Counted from the first letter of the stretch, positions 24,975 to 37,105 are shown. The stretch: 64,000 nt of DNA from Azadirachta indica (GCA_022749755.1 CM040444.1:10706274-10770273); one strand, 5' to 3'. Notes: generated by a model not told the origin, from the sequence alone. A program made the numbers and translations.

Positions 24975-25084
24975 AAACTTCTTACACAAGAAATCATTAG
25001 TAGCACCAAATATAATATCATTAACATAAATTTGAAGAATAAGTAAACCATACCCATTATGCAATTGATGAATAATGTGGTATC
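24975..25084 (-). pseudogene. Copia element B: reverse transcriptase fragment beyond insertion of A
   Basis: Left flank of element A. On the - strand it continues the reverse transcriptase of element B from the other side of A (34,566 onward): the right flank reads GKVDT and this flank goes on with a hydrophobic strand and the catalytic box at 25,017-25,028, read as YVND in place of YVDD, followed by IIFGATND and LCKK. Homology stops near 24,975; the RNase H and 3' LTR of B are missing. Confidence 0.7.
25080..25084 (+). repeat. Target-site duplication GTATC, left
   Basis: GTATC here, directly before the left end of element A, is repeated exactly at 34,566-34,570 directly after its right end. 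Five bases is the usual copia length. Confidence 0.8.
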
Positions 25085-26231
25085 TAAAATGCCACTAAGT
25101 AACCCAAGAGAGGGGCTGAATTTCTACCTAATCTTAAATATTAACATCAAATTCAAATTTCTACCCAATCACAAAATAACACAATATATGCAATATGTAA
25201 AAGGAGGTAAAACTGAGAGATTGAACATCAGATTTATAGTGGTTTAGCAACAACCTAGCCTAAATCCACTCCTTCAAGCTTTACTTGAAGATTTTATTAA
25301 AAATAAGTCTTGAATTCATAAGACTTCACAATTAAAACCTAGGGTTTTTGCACCCAACAATCCTATATTTGTGTTTATGCTTACTAAACACCAATTAATT
25401 TCTTAAACGTGAAAGACTCACTTCTTTCACCTTATACAATTAAAAACCAAAATCAACCAAGTACAAGAAACTTACAAAATAACCTTCTCAAGAGTGGATG
25501 ACGAAATTGAATGTTCCTTAAGGATTTGATGTGTATATGACAATCTAGAGCTCAAGCAAGAATTGATGATGTTGTTTTAGCTTAGGGTTTTTAAAATCAA
25601 CTTTAAAGCATATGTGTTATAAAAGAAAAGTCTCAAATTTATATATATTTCAAAAACTAGTCGTTATAGGCTTTAAAATAATTAATCTAGAAAAGTGAGC
25701 TGATCGTTTAGTCAAGTTGGTTAACCAGATAGAAGGTAGAAAAGGGAAACTTGAAAATCTAGAAGTTTAATAGATTGGGTTGTCAAGGTTGGTCAATTGG
25801 GTAAAAATGGATAGGGGAAAATTAAAAACCCAGAAAGTTCATCGACCGGGTTGGCACAGGTGGTCGATCAGATACTATTCATAGGTTTGAAAATTTTGTA
25901 CTTTAGTCCATTTTCAAGGTTTGAAAATCTTGTACTTTGGTCCAATTTTTAGATTTCAAACTTTAGCATTTTGGTCTAATTTTCAAGTTTTAAACCTTGT
26001 GGTTTGGTCCATTTTTCAAAATTCAAAAACTTTAGTTTATAGAAAGCTTTCGAGCTTGCCATAAACATCATACACACTTACTTTCACAAGTATACAAGTA
26101 CAAATACAAAATGAAATATCATACTTGTGTCTTGAATCTTTACTTTGAGTTTCATTCTCTTTTCATGTCTTGGATTAAACGGTGTATTTTGTAATCATCA
26201 AAATTCGGGTTTATGTGACCTAAGGTCAACA
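25085..26231 (-). repeat. Element A 3' LTR
   Basis: 1,147 bp. On the - strand it starts TGTTGACCTTAGGTCACATA (26,231) and ends in a TG/CA-type end mutated to TA on the + strand (25,085-25,086). It aligns along its length with 33,599-34,565. Near 25,870-26,040 it holds several copies of a 'tttgaaaat(t/c)ttgtactttggtcca' motif. Confidence 0.85.
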
Positions 26232-26245
26232 ATCTCCCCCTTTTT
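26232..26245 (-). other. Element A polypurine tract
   Basis: AAAAAGGGGGAGAT on the - strand directly before the 3' LTR start. It primes plus-strand DNA synthesis in copia elements. Confidence 0.85.
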
Positions 26246-26799
26246 GATGATGATAAAATAGTTGAATCATGTAGGGATTTGCTTAAGGAAGATAAACAAG
26301 ACTCTCCCTGTAAATTTAAGCAAAACCTCCCTCTATAAAAATGACTTACAAGTACAAAAACAAGTACTTTTATATTTTGCTCATTTCAACTCTACTACAA
26401 CTCCAATCAATAATATCCAAATACTTCACATAATCAAGCTCAAATACTCACAATTCATCATAAGGGGTTTTATAGAAAAAATCACATATTTTTCACCCCT
26501 TTGGCGTCAGTAAAAACAATAGATGCTAGATAGAGAGCATGATGCTAACAATTAGGGTAGGATCATATGTAACCCATAATAAGAAATGGATACCAAGAAG
26601 TATATCTAAGAAATTCATGCAATCCATAAACCATGAAGATTAAGCAAATCTATAAACCATAACATGAAATATAGCCAAATCAAATCCACAAAAACTATAA
26701 ATAGTTCATAATAAAATCATAACAAAGACAAGGGAAAATGATATGAAAACATGACATGTTTCTATGACTTGAAGGATTAGGCAGCCTAAAGGAGGAAGA

Positions 26800-27860
26800 A
26801 TGATAGATGGTGAAGAATTTAGGCAATATCAAGTTGCATGGCTTCTTGTCGTGTGTTCGTGGTGGCTATGGAGTTCTTAAGTCCATTAAATCTATCATCC
26901 ATCAATTTGACCTTGAAGAGATCTCATAGTTATGCTATCCATAGGTGACTCTTCATCTTCACTATAGATAATAAATTCACCTGCTTTACCGAAAGCTTCA
27001 CTGGGCATTGTTTTTAAAACCCATCTCTTATCATTAGCTTTTTTATATCTTGTTCTCCCAATAAAGGTGAAATCAAATATATCATTCTTGGCTATGTTAA
27101 TGAACTCCCATCGTTAAGTGGTACCTCATAGTGTTCAAAGATCAAGCTAAGGAATTGTCCATAATAAAGAGTAGATTTTGGGTACTTAGAGATCTTAGCC
27201 ATGTTATAGATAATTGTATAACTCAAATTAACATGACTATAACTTTGAAGGAAGTAAAGGAGGAATTTATCCGTGACAGCTACATCTGCTAAATGTCCCG
27301 TTTTTGGAAGAGTAATTATGGAGATAATGTGTAGCAAAATTTGCTTGTCAAAGAAAGCTTGAGAGTTCGATGAGCATAACTCGAATCTGGCCTTAACTCT
27401 TATAACATTAAGTATATCCTCCACTGATTTCCTTAAATAACACTAAAATCAAGAAATGCAAAATGTTCATGCGCAAAATTCAAAACTTTAAATTGTCACT
27501 TTATATTTCACAATCCAAGTTGATTTTCACTCTTTTCACTTTGGAGACAAGAAAAGACTTTTTGGCATCAAATGTGATATTATTGTAAAATAATCTTGTT
27601 AACATAGGATATATTGACTTCCTAAGTTCTAAGAGATGCTCCTACTTTTCATAAACAAATAATTCCTTGACATTAAAAGCGTCCAACAAACTAGAGTCAA
27701 TCAATTACCACATTGATAGGCTTTTTTGTAAAACTAGATTCAAAACTCTTAGAGAATGCAAAGGAGTCGAACAAAAAATTAACAAACCTTGCTTTTGTTC
27801 TTATTTCATTTGATTACGCAATTAGTGCCTTTGCTTTCCTCCGTTCGGATGATATGAAAG
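26800..27860 (-). pseudogene. Additional 3' ORF of element A (PF20167-like plant transposon protein)
   Basis: Between RNase H and the 3' LTR, in the same direction as pol, lies a decayed coding stretch. The pieces include KARFVNFLFDSFAFSKSFES, RLFYNN-type and FDAKKSFLVS segments upstream, and the open part at 27,424-27,092 with LHIISIITLPKTGHLADVAV and YGQFLSLIFEHYEVPL. This order resembles the 'putative plant transposon protein' domain (PF20167). Its role is unknown to me. In-frame stops and shifts show it is not functional here. The domain assignment is from memory of the family pattern and needs a profile search. Confidence 0.5.
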
Positions 27861-28041
27861 GTTAGGTTTAGGGTTTTGATTTGGGAATTTTGGTTTTGAA
27901 GTGAATTGATAAATTAAGCAAGGGAAAAAGTGATTTTGATCAATAAACGATATATTTAATGTGAAATTGAAACAATTTTGACTAGAAATGATGGATTGTT
28001 TAGAGAGAGAAAGGTTAGGAGCATAGTAATAGTGTTTTTAC

Positions 28042-28043
<2 letters not shown>

Positions 28044-28085
<42 letters not shown>
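28044..28085 (+). repeat. (GA)n microsatellite
   Basis: About 21 GA units inside the 3' non-pol region of element A. Confidence 0.9.
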
Positions 28086-28086
<1 letters not shown>

Positions 28087-28879
28087 AAAAAAGAATAAAG
28101 GGAGCTGGTCAATCAAAGCCTTTATAAAGGCCAAGAAGTGTAGCAGCTCTATCGATCCACTTGTGTAGGTTGGTCAACCACGTGGAGGTAGAATGTTGCC
28201 TCTTCAGGGTTCATTGAACAGTTAGAAGGGCTTCGTTGATCGTGTTTTTGGTTTTCGGGTCTTTTATGGTTTTTGAAATTTTTGGATTGTTCATCTAGTC
28301 TTAGTCCTAGATGTTTTGTATTTGGTTAAGACGAATTGAAATATTAATCATAAAGAAATTATGTTTTCTTTTAAGCCATTTGAATGCAAATTGTGCAATG
28401 AGGACTCATCATACCAAAAAAGAAGAAAAACAAGTTATAAAGTGTTTGGACAATTTATACAATGTAAAACTCATTATGCATTTAGCAAAAATCAAAAAGG
28501 TTGGGGGCGTTACCCCCTCACCCCCAACAAGATGTGTTTTGCTCCTTCGTACCCCTACTGCCTCTGCATACCCCAACAAGTCATCAATATAGCATATAAA
28601 TTCTAAAACCATATAGTTTAAGATAAGGCAAGCAAATTACTTAAGCTAAACAATTCAAGATAAAAGTTATTTCATTAAGAACGCATGAAAAGGGTTAAAG
28701 TAAAAGGCATAGGTCATAGAGGAGGAGATAACATACAAACTTTCATTTTAAAATACATGTGGATATGATAAATGTACACATCACAAGACATATATCATAC
28801 AGAATTGCATATAGAAAATTGCTTTATATATGTAATGACACAAACATCACTAAACAAGTGTATAGCTTAATGCATGATT

Positions 28880-30420
28880 CTTAGTATCCAAAGTTCATGC
28901 TTAATGGTTGTTAATCTATCTTCTCTAAAAGGTTGAGTGAAAATATCGACAAGTCACTTTTTTATAGGATTCCATGGAGATATCCCCCTTTTGAACGTGG
29001 TCTCTACGGAAATGATGTCTAATCTCAATGTATTTAGCCCTAGAGTGACGAACAAAATTCTTGGATAAATTTATGAAACTTGTTTTATCACACAAAATTG
29101 GGGAATGATCAAGTATAATGCCATAGTATCTAAGTGTGTGTTGTATCTACAATATTTATGCATAGCAACTCCCAAGGAAACTTGACAGTTGAAATAGAAA
29201 ATGAGTTTTGCTTTTTGCTAAACCATAAGACTAATAAATTTTCTAGAAAATGACATATGTCACTAGTGCTCTTCCTATGGACTTTGCTATGGTAAAATCT
29301 GCATCTGAATAACTAATCAATTTAAAATCCGTTCTTTTAGGATACCATAGGCTTAAGTCTATTGTGCCATACAAGTATTTGAAAATTCGTTTAATGGCAA
29401 CTAAGTGAGACTCTTTGGGACAAGATTAAGAATGTGCACACAAGCATAGATTGAAACATGATACCAGGCATACTAGCAATTAAGTACAATAAGGATCCAA
29501 TCATACCTTTATATTTCTTTATATTCACATCAGTTCCTTTTTCGTCTTTATCAAGCTTGAGTATCGAACTCATAGGAGTTGGTGCATTCTTTGAAAACTT
29601 CATTCCATATCTATTGAGTAAATCCTTGATGTACTTGGATTGGTTGATAAAGATGTTGTCTTTGAGTTGCTTGATTTGAAGAATAGGGAAAACTTCAATT
29701 CTCCTATCATACTTATTTTGAATTCCTTTCTCATGTAATTTGAAAACTCTTTACATAAGGAATTGTCAGTGGCATCAAATATAATGTTGTCAACATAAAT
29801 TTGAACTATAAGTAAGTCATGGCCTTTATGTTTAATGAAAAATGCGGTGTCTACCTTACCCATGCTAAAACCATTATCTAAAAGAAACTTGCTAAGCCTT
29901 TTTATACCAAGCTTGAGGAGCTTGTTTCAACCCATACAAGGCTTTAGTTAATTTGTACAAATGATTTGGAAAATTTTGATTTTTAAATTGAGAAAGTTGT
30001 TCAACATAAACCTCCTCCATTATGTACCTATTTAGAAAAGTGCTTTTTACGCCCATTTGGTACAAAATAAATTCTTTATAACATGCAAATGCAAGCAATA
30101 TCTTAATGGACTCTAGTGTAGCTACAAGTGCAAATGTCTAATCAAAGGTCAATTCCCTTTTCTTGGTTGTACCCAATGGCCACTAATCTAGCCTTATTTC
30201 CAACAACCATAATGGATTCATCCATCTTGTTTCTAAACACTCATTTAGATCTAATGATATATTGATGTTCTAGTCTAGGGACTAATTCCTACACTTTGTT
30301 TCTCTCAAATTAGTTTAACTCTTATTACATGGCCATTATCTAATTTTCATCCTTTTTGGCTTTAAGAAAACTTTTAGTTTCAATTTGAGATATGAATGCA
30401 AGGTTGTTACATACGTTCCT
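28880..30420 (-). pseudogene. Element A reverse transcriptase and RNase H
   Basis: Copia reverse transcriptase on the - strand in several frames: the segment near 29,892-30,098 with YGLKQAPQAWYK, then 29,863-29,600 with GKVDTAFFIKHKGHDLLIVQ and the catalytic box YVDN at 29,786-29,797, where the second Asp has become Asn. RNase H pieces follow to about 28,900 (a D-I-x-T-x-P-F-like end near the C-terminus). Stops and frameshifts are numerous. In a live element the enzyme copies the RNA to DNA. Confidence 0.78.
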
Positions 30421-30819
30421 AATGGATGCCCTAGCCTTAATGTCATGAGATGGATCAACAATAATTAAATCATGTGGGTGAGATTTAGCAAACCTTCGCT
30501 CCTTACAAAGTGCTTGAGTATTATCTTCTTTGATTTTTGGCACTTGTTCTTTATTTGTTGAATCCCTTTCTCCTTGTTGTGTTGAGTCTTTGAATTTTTC
30601 TTTCTTTGACTTTTAAAGTTACATGTTTTCCATTTCCTTATCAGGTTCATCACCAATAACAACTTTCCTCATAAAGAAAGGGTTAAATTCCTCAAAAGTA
30701 ACATGCATGGATTCCTCAACAACTAATGTGCGTTTGTTAAACAACTTTATAAGCTTTGCTAGTCAAGGAATAATCGAGAAAAATCCCAATATCCGATTTC
30801 AAATCAAATTTACTTAAGT

Positions 30820-31990
30820 TATCCTTGGTGTTTAAGACAAGACATTAGAGCCCAAAACTCTAAAGTAACTAATATTAGGTTTTCTATTATTTGAAAGCTC
30901 ATGGGGCATTTTGCTGAAAGTAGGTCTAATTAACACTTGGTTTAACATATACCATGAGGTGTTCATGGCTTCGGCCCAAAAATATTGGAGTAAAGAGTTT
31001 TTATACAACATAGTCTTAGCCATTTCTTGAATTGACTTATTTTTTCTCTCAACAACAACATTTTAGTGAGGAGTCCTAGGAGATGAGAATTGATGTGAAA
31101 TGCCATACTTATCACAAAACTTTTCAAAGATATGGTTTTTCAAATTCACCACCGCAATCACTACATATGCATACAATTTTAGTGCTCTTTTCATTTTGGA
31201 CCTTTCTAGCAAACTTGGTAAAAGCATGAATGGCCTCATCTTTCATGCCAAAAATAGAACACAAGTAAACCTTGAGAAATCATCCATAATACACAAAAGC
31301 ATAATGTTTGCCACCAAGACTTATGGTTCTTGATGATCCAAATAAGTCCATGTGAAGGAGTTTTAAGGGTTTTAAGGTTGAAATATCTATTTTTGAATTA
31401 AAAGAGCTTTTTACTTGCTTTTCGAGTTAGCATTTCTCACAAATTTTTTCCATCACAAAATTAATTTTTGGAAGGCCATTCACAAAGTCCTTTTTGACAA
31501 TTTTTGAAATCAAATCCATGCTCACATGACTTGACCTTTTATGCCATAATCAACTACTTTCATGCAATGCAAAAAAACAATTATCATTATTTAAAGTACA
31601 ATCAATGTCAATGGTATATATATTGCCACATCTAACACCTACAAACATAATGCTATCATCACACATATTCTTAATAATGCAAGATGTGGGTTCCAAGACA
31701 ACTTTATACTCTGTCACATAATTTACTCGCATATAAAAGATTATGTTTTAGATTACTAACTAATAAAATATTTTCAATTAGGATGGTACCTTTGCTATCT
31801 ATATTGCCAGAGCCTATGACTTTCCCTTTAGCATTTTCCCTAAATGTGACATACGCTTCATCTTCCTTTTTGGTAAAGCTTGAAAGAAGAGAGATGTTGG
31901 CCGTTATATGCCTTGAACAATCACTATTGAGAAACTACTTCTTGCTCCTTGGTACCTACAAATGAGACTCATTTTGAGATCTTAGGTACC
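30820..31990 (-). pseudogene. Element A GAG-pre-integrase and integrase
   Basis: The - strand carries a GAG-pre-integrase stretch (31,732-31,550, with GNIYTIDIDC), an HxxxH/CxxC-like region in other frames, and the end of the catalytic core at 31,023-30,832 (AKTMLYKNSLLQYFWAEAMN then ISYFRVLGS), the usual copia integrase sequence. This enzyme inserts element DNA and leaves 5-bp duplications, consistent with the GTATC seen here. Broken by stops and frameshifts. Confidence 0.75.
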
Positions 31991-32049
31991 CAAATTTTCT
32001 TGGGTCCTTTAGTATTAACATTTGTTCCTTTTGGAGCCCATTTCATGTT

Positions 32050-33540
32050 GTGACCAAGATAATCCACCTTAGTTAGACATTTATAGCTTAAGTGCCCATA
32101 AATTTTGCAATATGTGTATACAGCATTTACTTTTATTTTAAGAGAAGGTTTTACAAAATAATTCTTTTAAAAGTTTTGTTTTGAATGTGATTTATATCCA
32201 ATACCTTTTTTATCGAAAACACACTTTTAGGAACCTAGAAGTAGCTTTAAATTCTTTTGACCCTTTCTAAATTTCAAAATTATTTCAATTAGGCCAAAAG
32301 ATTGTTTCTTAATTTTTTCAATCTCATTTAGGTGTTCTTCTTTCTTCTTTCCAAAAACAAAATTCATTTCTTTCAAAATGATGATCTTTTTAGATAATGC
32401 ATTAGTTTTCTTTCTAAGATTCCAGATTTTAGAAACCAATTTTTTCAAAGTTTTCATGTAATTCTTCAAAAGTATCTAATAATTCATCATATAAGTTAGA
32501 GAACTTAAAATCACATACCTCATCATCACCAAATGCTATGAAGCATATGTTGGCAATCTCATTGGTAGTTATCGGATGATCTTTCTTCGTCATCATCCCA
32601 TATTGCCACAATTGCTTTTTTCTTCCCTTTCTTGTACTTAAGGAGTAGGCAATCCAATCTCACATGTCGATTGGTTTCTTTTGCTCCTCTCAGCCTTTTG
32701 ATATTCTCCCACAAACTTCTTGAAAGGCTTATTTCCAAGATTCTTCTTGTTTCTTTGGAAGTTCTTAAGCTTCTTTGCCATAAAAGAAATAATTTCTTCG
32801 TTGTCATCTTTGTCTTTTTCATTGTCACTTTCAATTATTAATGACTTAGAAGCAATGTTTTTCTTCTTCTTGTCCTTATCCGCTCTATCATCCAAAATCT
32901 TATCTTTATAGTCCCTAAGCTCTCCAATGAGGTCATAAAGGGAGAGTGTATTAAGGTCTTTGGCTTCCTTTATAGCCCTCATCTTTGCCCTTTACTCGTT
33001 TAGCAAAAATCTAAAAATCTTTTTGACTTGTTCACTTTGGGAGTAAGTTTTTCCAAGTGCTTTAAGTGAATTTATAATATTCGTAAACTTAATGTACATG
33101 GCATGTACAGACTCATGTGGCTTCATGTTGAACAATTCATATTACTTCATGAGTCTACTAATTTTCGATTACTTCACTCGGCTTGTGTCCTTATACACTA
33201 CCTCTAAAGCATGCCATATATCATGTAGGCCATCTCACAATCAAAAATTCTATGAAATTTTTTCTTATCTACTCTACAATACAAAGTATTTAGGACCTTG
33301 GCATTTAGGGAGACATTTTTCTTATTGGTTTCATTCCAATTCTAGATGGCCTAGAAACCTCTTTTCCTTTTTCATTTCTCTTCATAGGAATCTTCGGTCT
33401 CCCATTCACTACTTTCCATAATTCATAGTCATAAGCTTAAAAGTAAATTCTCATCCTAGCATTCCAGTATGAGTAGTCATTTTCTTAAAAAAAAATGGAG
33501 GCCTAGATACATATTGACCTTTTACATATCCTAGGGTTGC
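32050..33540 (-). pseudogene. Element A gag (UBN2-type) with defective zinc knuckle
   Basis: The gag region begins after the PBS with words such as DYSYWNARMRIYF and YDYELWKVVNGRPKIPMK, passes LGKTYSQSEQVKKIFRFLLN and LNTLSLYDLIGELRDYKDKI, and reaches a knuckle near 32,060-32,120 reading YTYCKIYGHLSYKC. The first zinc Cys is Tyr there. Open fragments lie at 32,982-32,638 and 32,469-32,227. Copia gag forms the particle that packages RNA. Confidence 0.72.
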
Positions 33541-33584
33541 TATAGGATCTACTTTAAGATTTTTAATCTTAAACAAGGGAACTT

Positions 33585-33596
33585 GCTTTGATACCA
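33585..33596 (-). other. Element A primer-binding site (tRNA-Met)
   Basis: TGGTATCAAAGC on the - strand, two bases after the LTR end, is the initiator-tRNA-Met type PBS with one base different from the common TGGTATCAGAGC. Confidence 0.85.
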
Positions 33597-33598
33597 AT

Positions 33599-34565
33599 TG
33601 AAATGCCACTAAGTTACCCAAGAGGGGGGTGAATTAAGTTTTAACAAATATTAACGCCAAATTCAAATTTCTAACTAATCACAAAATAACATAATGTATA
33701 CAATATGTAAAAGGATAAAGTTGAGAGATTGAACACCAGATTTATAGTGGTTCGGCAATGATCCGACCTATATCTACTCTTTTAAGCTTCACTTGAAGAT
33801 TTCACTCAAAACAAGTCTTGAATCCATAAGACTTCACAATTACAACATAGATTTTTGGCACCTAACAACCTTATACAAGTGTTTGCACTCACTAAACACA
33901 AATTAACTGCTCAAACATGAAAGATTTACTTATGTCACCTTTTACAATTAAAAACCGAAACTAACCAAGTACAAGAAACTTACAAAATAACCTCCTTAAG
34001 AGTGGATAATGAAATTGAATTTTCCTTTAAAATTTGATGTGTCTATGACGATTTAGAGCTTAAGTAAGAGATTGATGATGTTGTTTCAGCTTAGGGTTTC
34101 TAAAAATTGACTTTAAATCATATGTGTTATAAAAGGAAAGTCCCAAATTTATATGTGTGTCAAAAACTTCTCGTTATGCGCTTTAAAATAACTAATCTCA
34201 AAAAAGTCATTTCACTAGTTTAGTTAAGTTGATTGACTGGATTAAAGGCAGAATGGGAAAAACAGAAAACCCAGGAGTTTAGTTGACTGGGTTGTTAGGG
34301 TCAGTTGATTGAGCGAAAAATAAAGAGGGAAAAATTGAAAACTCAAAAATTTTATCGTAAATAGGTTCATCAGGGTGTTTGACTAGGCACTATTTATAAG
34401 TTTGAAAATTTTATACTTTATTCCATTTTCAACATTCGAAAATCTTGCAATTTGATCTATTTTTCAGATTTCAAACTTCGAGCTTGATTCTCTTTCTCAT
34501 GTCTTCAATTGGACTATATATTTTATAATCATCAAAATTTAAGTTTATGTGACCTAACGTCAAAA
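33599..34565 (-). repeat. Element A 5' LTR
   Basis: 967 bp, aligned to 25,085-26,231. It is about 180 bp shorter, the missing parts lying in its U3-side repeats (counterparts of about 25,940-26,140). The outer end is TT...-type, with CA changed to AA on the + strand at 34,564-34,565. Confidence 0.85.
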
Positions 34566-34570
34566 GTATC
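34566..34570 (+). repeat. Target-site duplication GTATC, right
   Basis: Exact partner of 25,080-25,084, with element A between them. Confidence 0.8.
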
Positions 34571-35440
34571 TACCTTTCCTATGCCAAAACCATTTTCCAA
34601 AACAAATTTACTAAACCTTTATACCACACTCAAGGGGCTTGTTTTAGACCATACAAGGCTTTAGTTAATTTGTACACATGGTTTTGGAAATATTCATTTT
34701 CAAACCCGAAGGTTGTCAAAATAAACTTCCTCTATGATCTACCCATTCAAAAATGAAATTTTAACATCCATTTGATACAAAATGTCTATGTAGCTTGCAA
34801 CATGCTAATGAATTCCAATCTAACCACCAGTGCAAATGTTTCATCAAAAGCAATCCCTTCTTTTTAGAGGTATCCTTTAACCACTAATCTAATCTTGTTC
34901 CTAACAACCACACCGGATTCATCCATCTTGTTTTTAAATAGCCATCTAGTTCCAATGATGGATTAATGTTCCAATCTAAGGACTAGTTTGTTCCTCTCAA
35001 ATTGATTTAACACTTTTTGCAGCCATTATCCAATTTTCATCTTGTTTAGCTTTAAGAAAAGTTTTAGGAACAATTTTACATATTAATGCAAGATTATTAC
35101 AAATATTTCTGATAGATGACCTAGTTTTAATGCCATGACATAGATCTCCAATGATTAAATCATGAAGATGAGATTTTAAATAGCCTTATTGCTTAGATAG
35201 TGTGTGAACAACTTCTTCTTCAGTTTATGACAATTACTTCTCAACTTGAGCATCTTCTTCTCCTTGTGTATTTTTTTCTTTGGATTTATCTTTGCTTGAC
35301 TCCTCAATTTGCATGTTTTAATCTCCTTATCAAGATCATTATGAACAACAACGTGCTTCGTAGAGAAAAGGTTAGATTCATCAAAAGTAACATACACGGT
35401 TTCCACAATAACTAGTGTATATTTGTTAAACACTCAATAG
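34571..35440 (-). pseudogene. Copia element B: reverse transcriptase, N-terminal part
   Basis: The - strand shows the linker after integrase and the first half of a copia reverse transcriptase in broken frames (Y-G-L-K-Q-A-P counterpart near 34,640), ending at GKVDT next to element A. It is closely similar to A's own enzyme at 29,860-30,550, so A and B belong to one lineage. The remainder lies at 24,975-25,084. Confidence 0.7.
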
Positions 35441-35559
35441 GCTTTTGCTTGTTAAAGAATAACCATGAAAAATCCAATTATCATATTTTGAATCAAATTT
35501 ATCCAAGTTATTCTTGGTGTTTAAAATAAAATATTTTGAGCCAAAAACTTTAAAATAAC

Positions 35560-36000
35560 TAATATTGGGTTTCCTACCATTCCAAGTTCATATGGGATTT
35601 TGTTTAGAGTAGATCTAATTAACATCCAATTTTAAATATAACAAGCAGTGTTAATGGCTTCAGCCCAAATGTATTGAGGTAAAGAATTTTCTTGTAACAT
35701 GGTTCTAATTATTTCTTGAATTGACCTATTTTTCCTCTCAACCATACTATTTTTGTTGAGAAGTCTTAGGTGATGAAAATTGATTGACAATACCATGTTC
35801 ATCACAAAACTTTTCAAAAACAAGATTTTCAAATTCACCGCCATGATCATTACGAATACATATAGTTGTGGTTCCTTTTTCATTTTGAACCTTCTTCGCA
35901 AATTTTGCAAAAGCATGAATGGCCTTATCTTTTGTTGCAAAAAATAAAACTCGTGCAAATCTTGAAAAATCATTTGCAATTACAAAACTATAGTGTTTAC
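35560..36000 (-). pseudogene. Copia element B: integrase core (part after TIR element)
   Basis: Integrase core on the - strand: FSRFARVLFFATKDKAIHAF and NDHGGEFENLVFEKFCDEHG, then a frameshift near 35,750 and VERKNRSIQEIIRTMLQENS with QYIWAEAINTACYI. These match copia integrase order. A 1.1-kb transposon separates this part from the GAG-pre-integrase part. Confidence 0.75.
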
Positions 36001-37098
36001 TAGGGAAAATTTTGAATTCCCCCATGTTGTTTGAGATAAACCCTAATACCTCTTGTTATTTTCCCCCTTCCATCATATGACAGTATTAAACATAATAACG
36101 TATGAGTCCCTAAAGTTTGGTTCATTAATTTAATTAGTTCTAATTTATTAAAAAATAACGATTATACACTCAAATAATAGTAGTTAAGTTAACTAAAAAA
36201 AACATTTTCAATTCCTATCTGAAAGTAAATATTAAAATAATAATATAGATTATTTTATAACACATGATAACTAAATATTTATTAATATTATAAGTATAGT
36301 ATGAGTTTATTTATTTTATAATAAATTAATAATTAAATATTAATTAGGTATTAGAATGGTTTCAAAACTAAAAAATACTTCAAACTGAAAAATATTTGTG
36401 AAATATAGAATATGTAGTAATATGATATAATATTATCATATCAATTTATAAAGATAGATTTGTATATATAATTGTAATAATATAATTTTTTTTAATATAT
36501 TATTTTTCATGTGTTAGTCAATATAAATAATATTTTTTATATTAAATATTAAATAAATTATTTTTTGAATAGAAATTCATCTAAATTTTGAATTTTTTAA
36601 ACATGATATATTTATCAAAATATTAAATAAAGTTGAATAAACAATTTTATAATTTTTAAAATAAATAAAATAACATATTTTATTCATTTTAAAAATTATA
36701 AAATTGATCATTTAATTTATCAATATCATATTAAAAAGAAATTCAAAGTTCAAATAAATTATATTTAAAAGATAATTTATAAATTTATATTTAATGTGTT
36801 ATAAAATGATCTATATTATTATTTTAATATTTATTTTCAGTTAAGAGTTGAAATAAAAATTTTTTAGTTAACTACTATCATTTGAGGGTATAATCATTAT
36901 TTTTCAACAAATTAAAATTTTTATGGGTATTTTTGAAACTATTAAGGCCAATTAAGTTACTAAACTAAACATTAGAGGCTCACATATTGTTATGCTTAAC
37001 ACTGTCATCAAACAAAGGGGGGACTTAGGATATTTTTGAAACAACAGGGGGTATCAGGTTATCGTCCCAAATAATAGGGGGAATCAGGAATTCTCCCA
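36001..37098. mobile_element. Non-autonomous DNA transposon with long terminal inverted repeats
   Basis: A 1,098-bp insertion inside the integrase of element B. The left end 'tagggaaaattttgaatt' and the reverse complement of the right end align for about 300 bp with mismatches. Inner blocks such as 'gagtccctaaagtttgg' and 'ataatatagattattttataa' pair with counterparts near 37,000-36,790. The flanks share tgtttac (35,994-36,000 and 37,099-37,105). No transposase is encoded. The short identical duplication (7 bp, or 8 with one mismatch) fits a hAT- or Mutator-type element. Confidence 0.7.
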
Positions 37099-37105
37099 TG
37101 TTTAC

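Larger units (their letters stand above)
25085..34565 (-). mobile_element. Ty1/copia LTR retrotransposon A (near full length, decayed)
   Basis: A 9.48-kb copia element on the - strand with two LTRs, a primer-binding site complementary to initiator tRNA-Met next to the 5' LTR, a polypurine tract next to the 3' LTR, and gag, integrase, reverse transcriptase and RNase H in copia order (integrase before reverse transcriptase). Stops and frameshifts interrupt every domain. A further ORF lies between pol and the 3' LTR. The element is inserted in the reverse transcriptase of related element B with a perfect 5-bp duplication. The extra 3' region suggests a SIRE-like lineage, which is an inference. 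Confidence 0.85.

Noticed and set aside
28311..28612. Three overlapping open frames and an imperfect palindrome with ggggg/ccccc arms
   Set aside because: They lie in the non-coding 3' region of copia A; no conserved content, and the palindrome arms are only about 8 bp.
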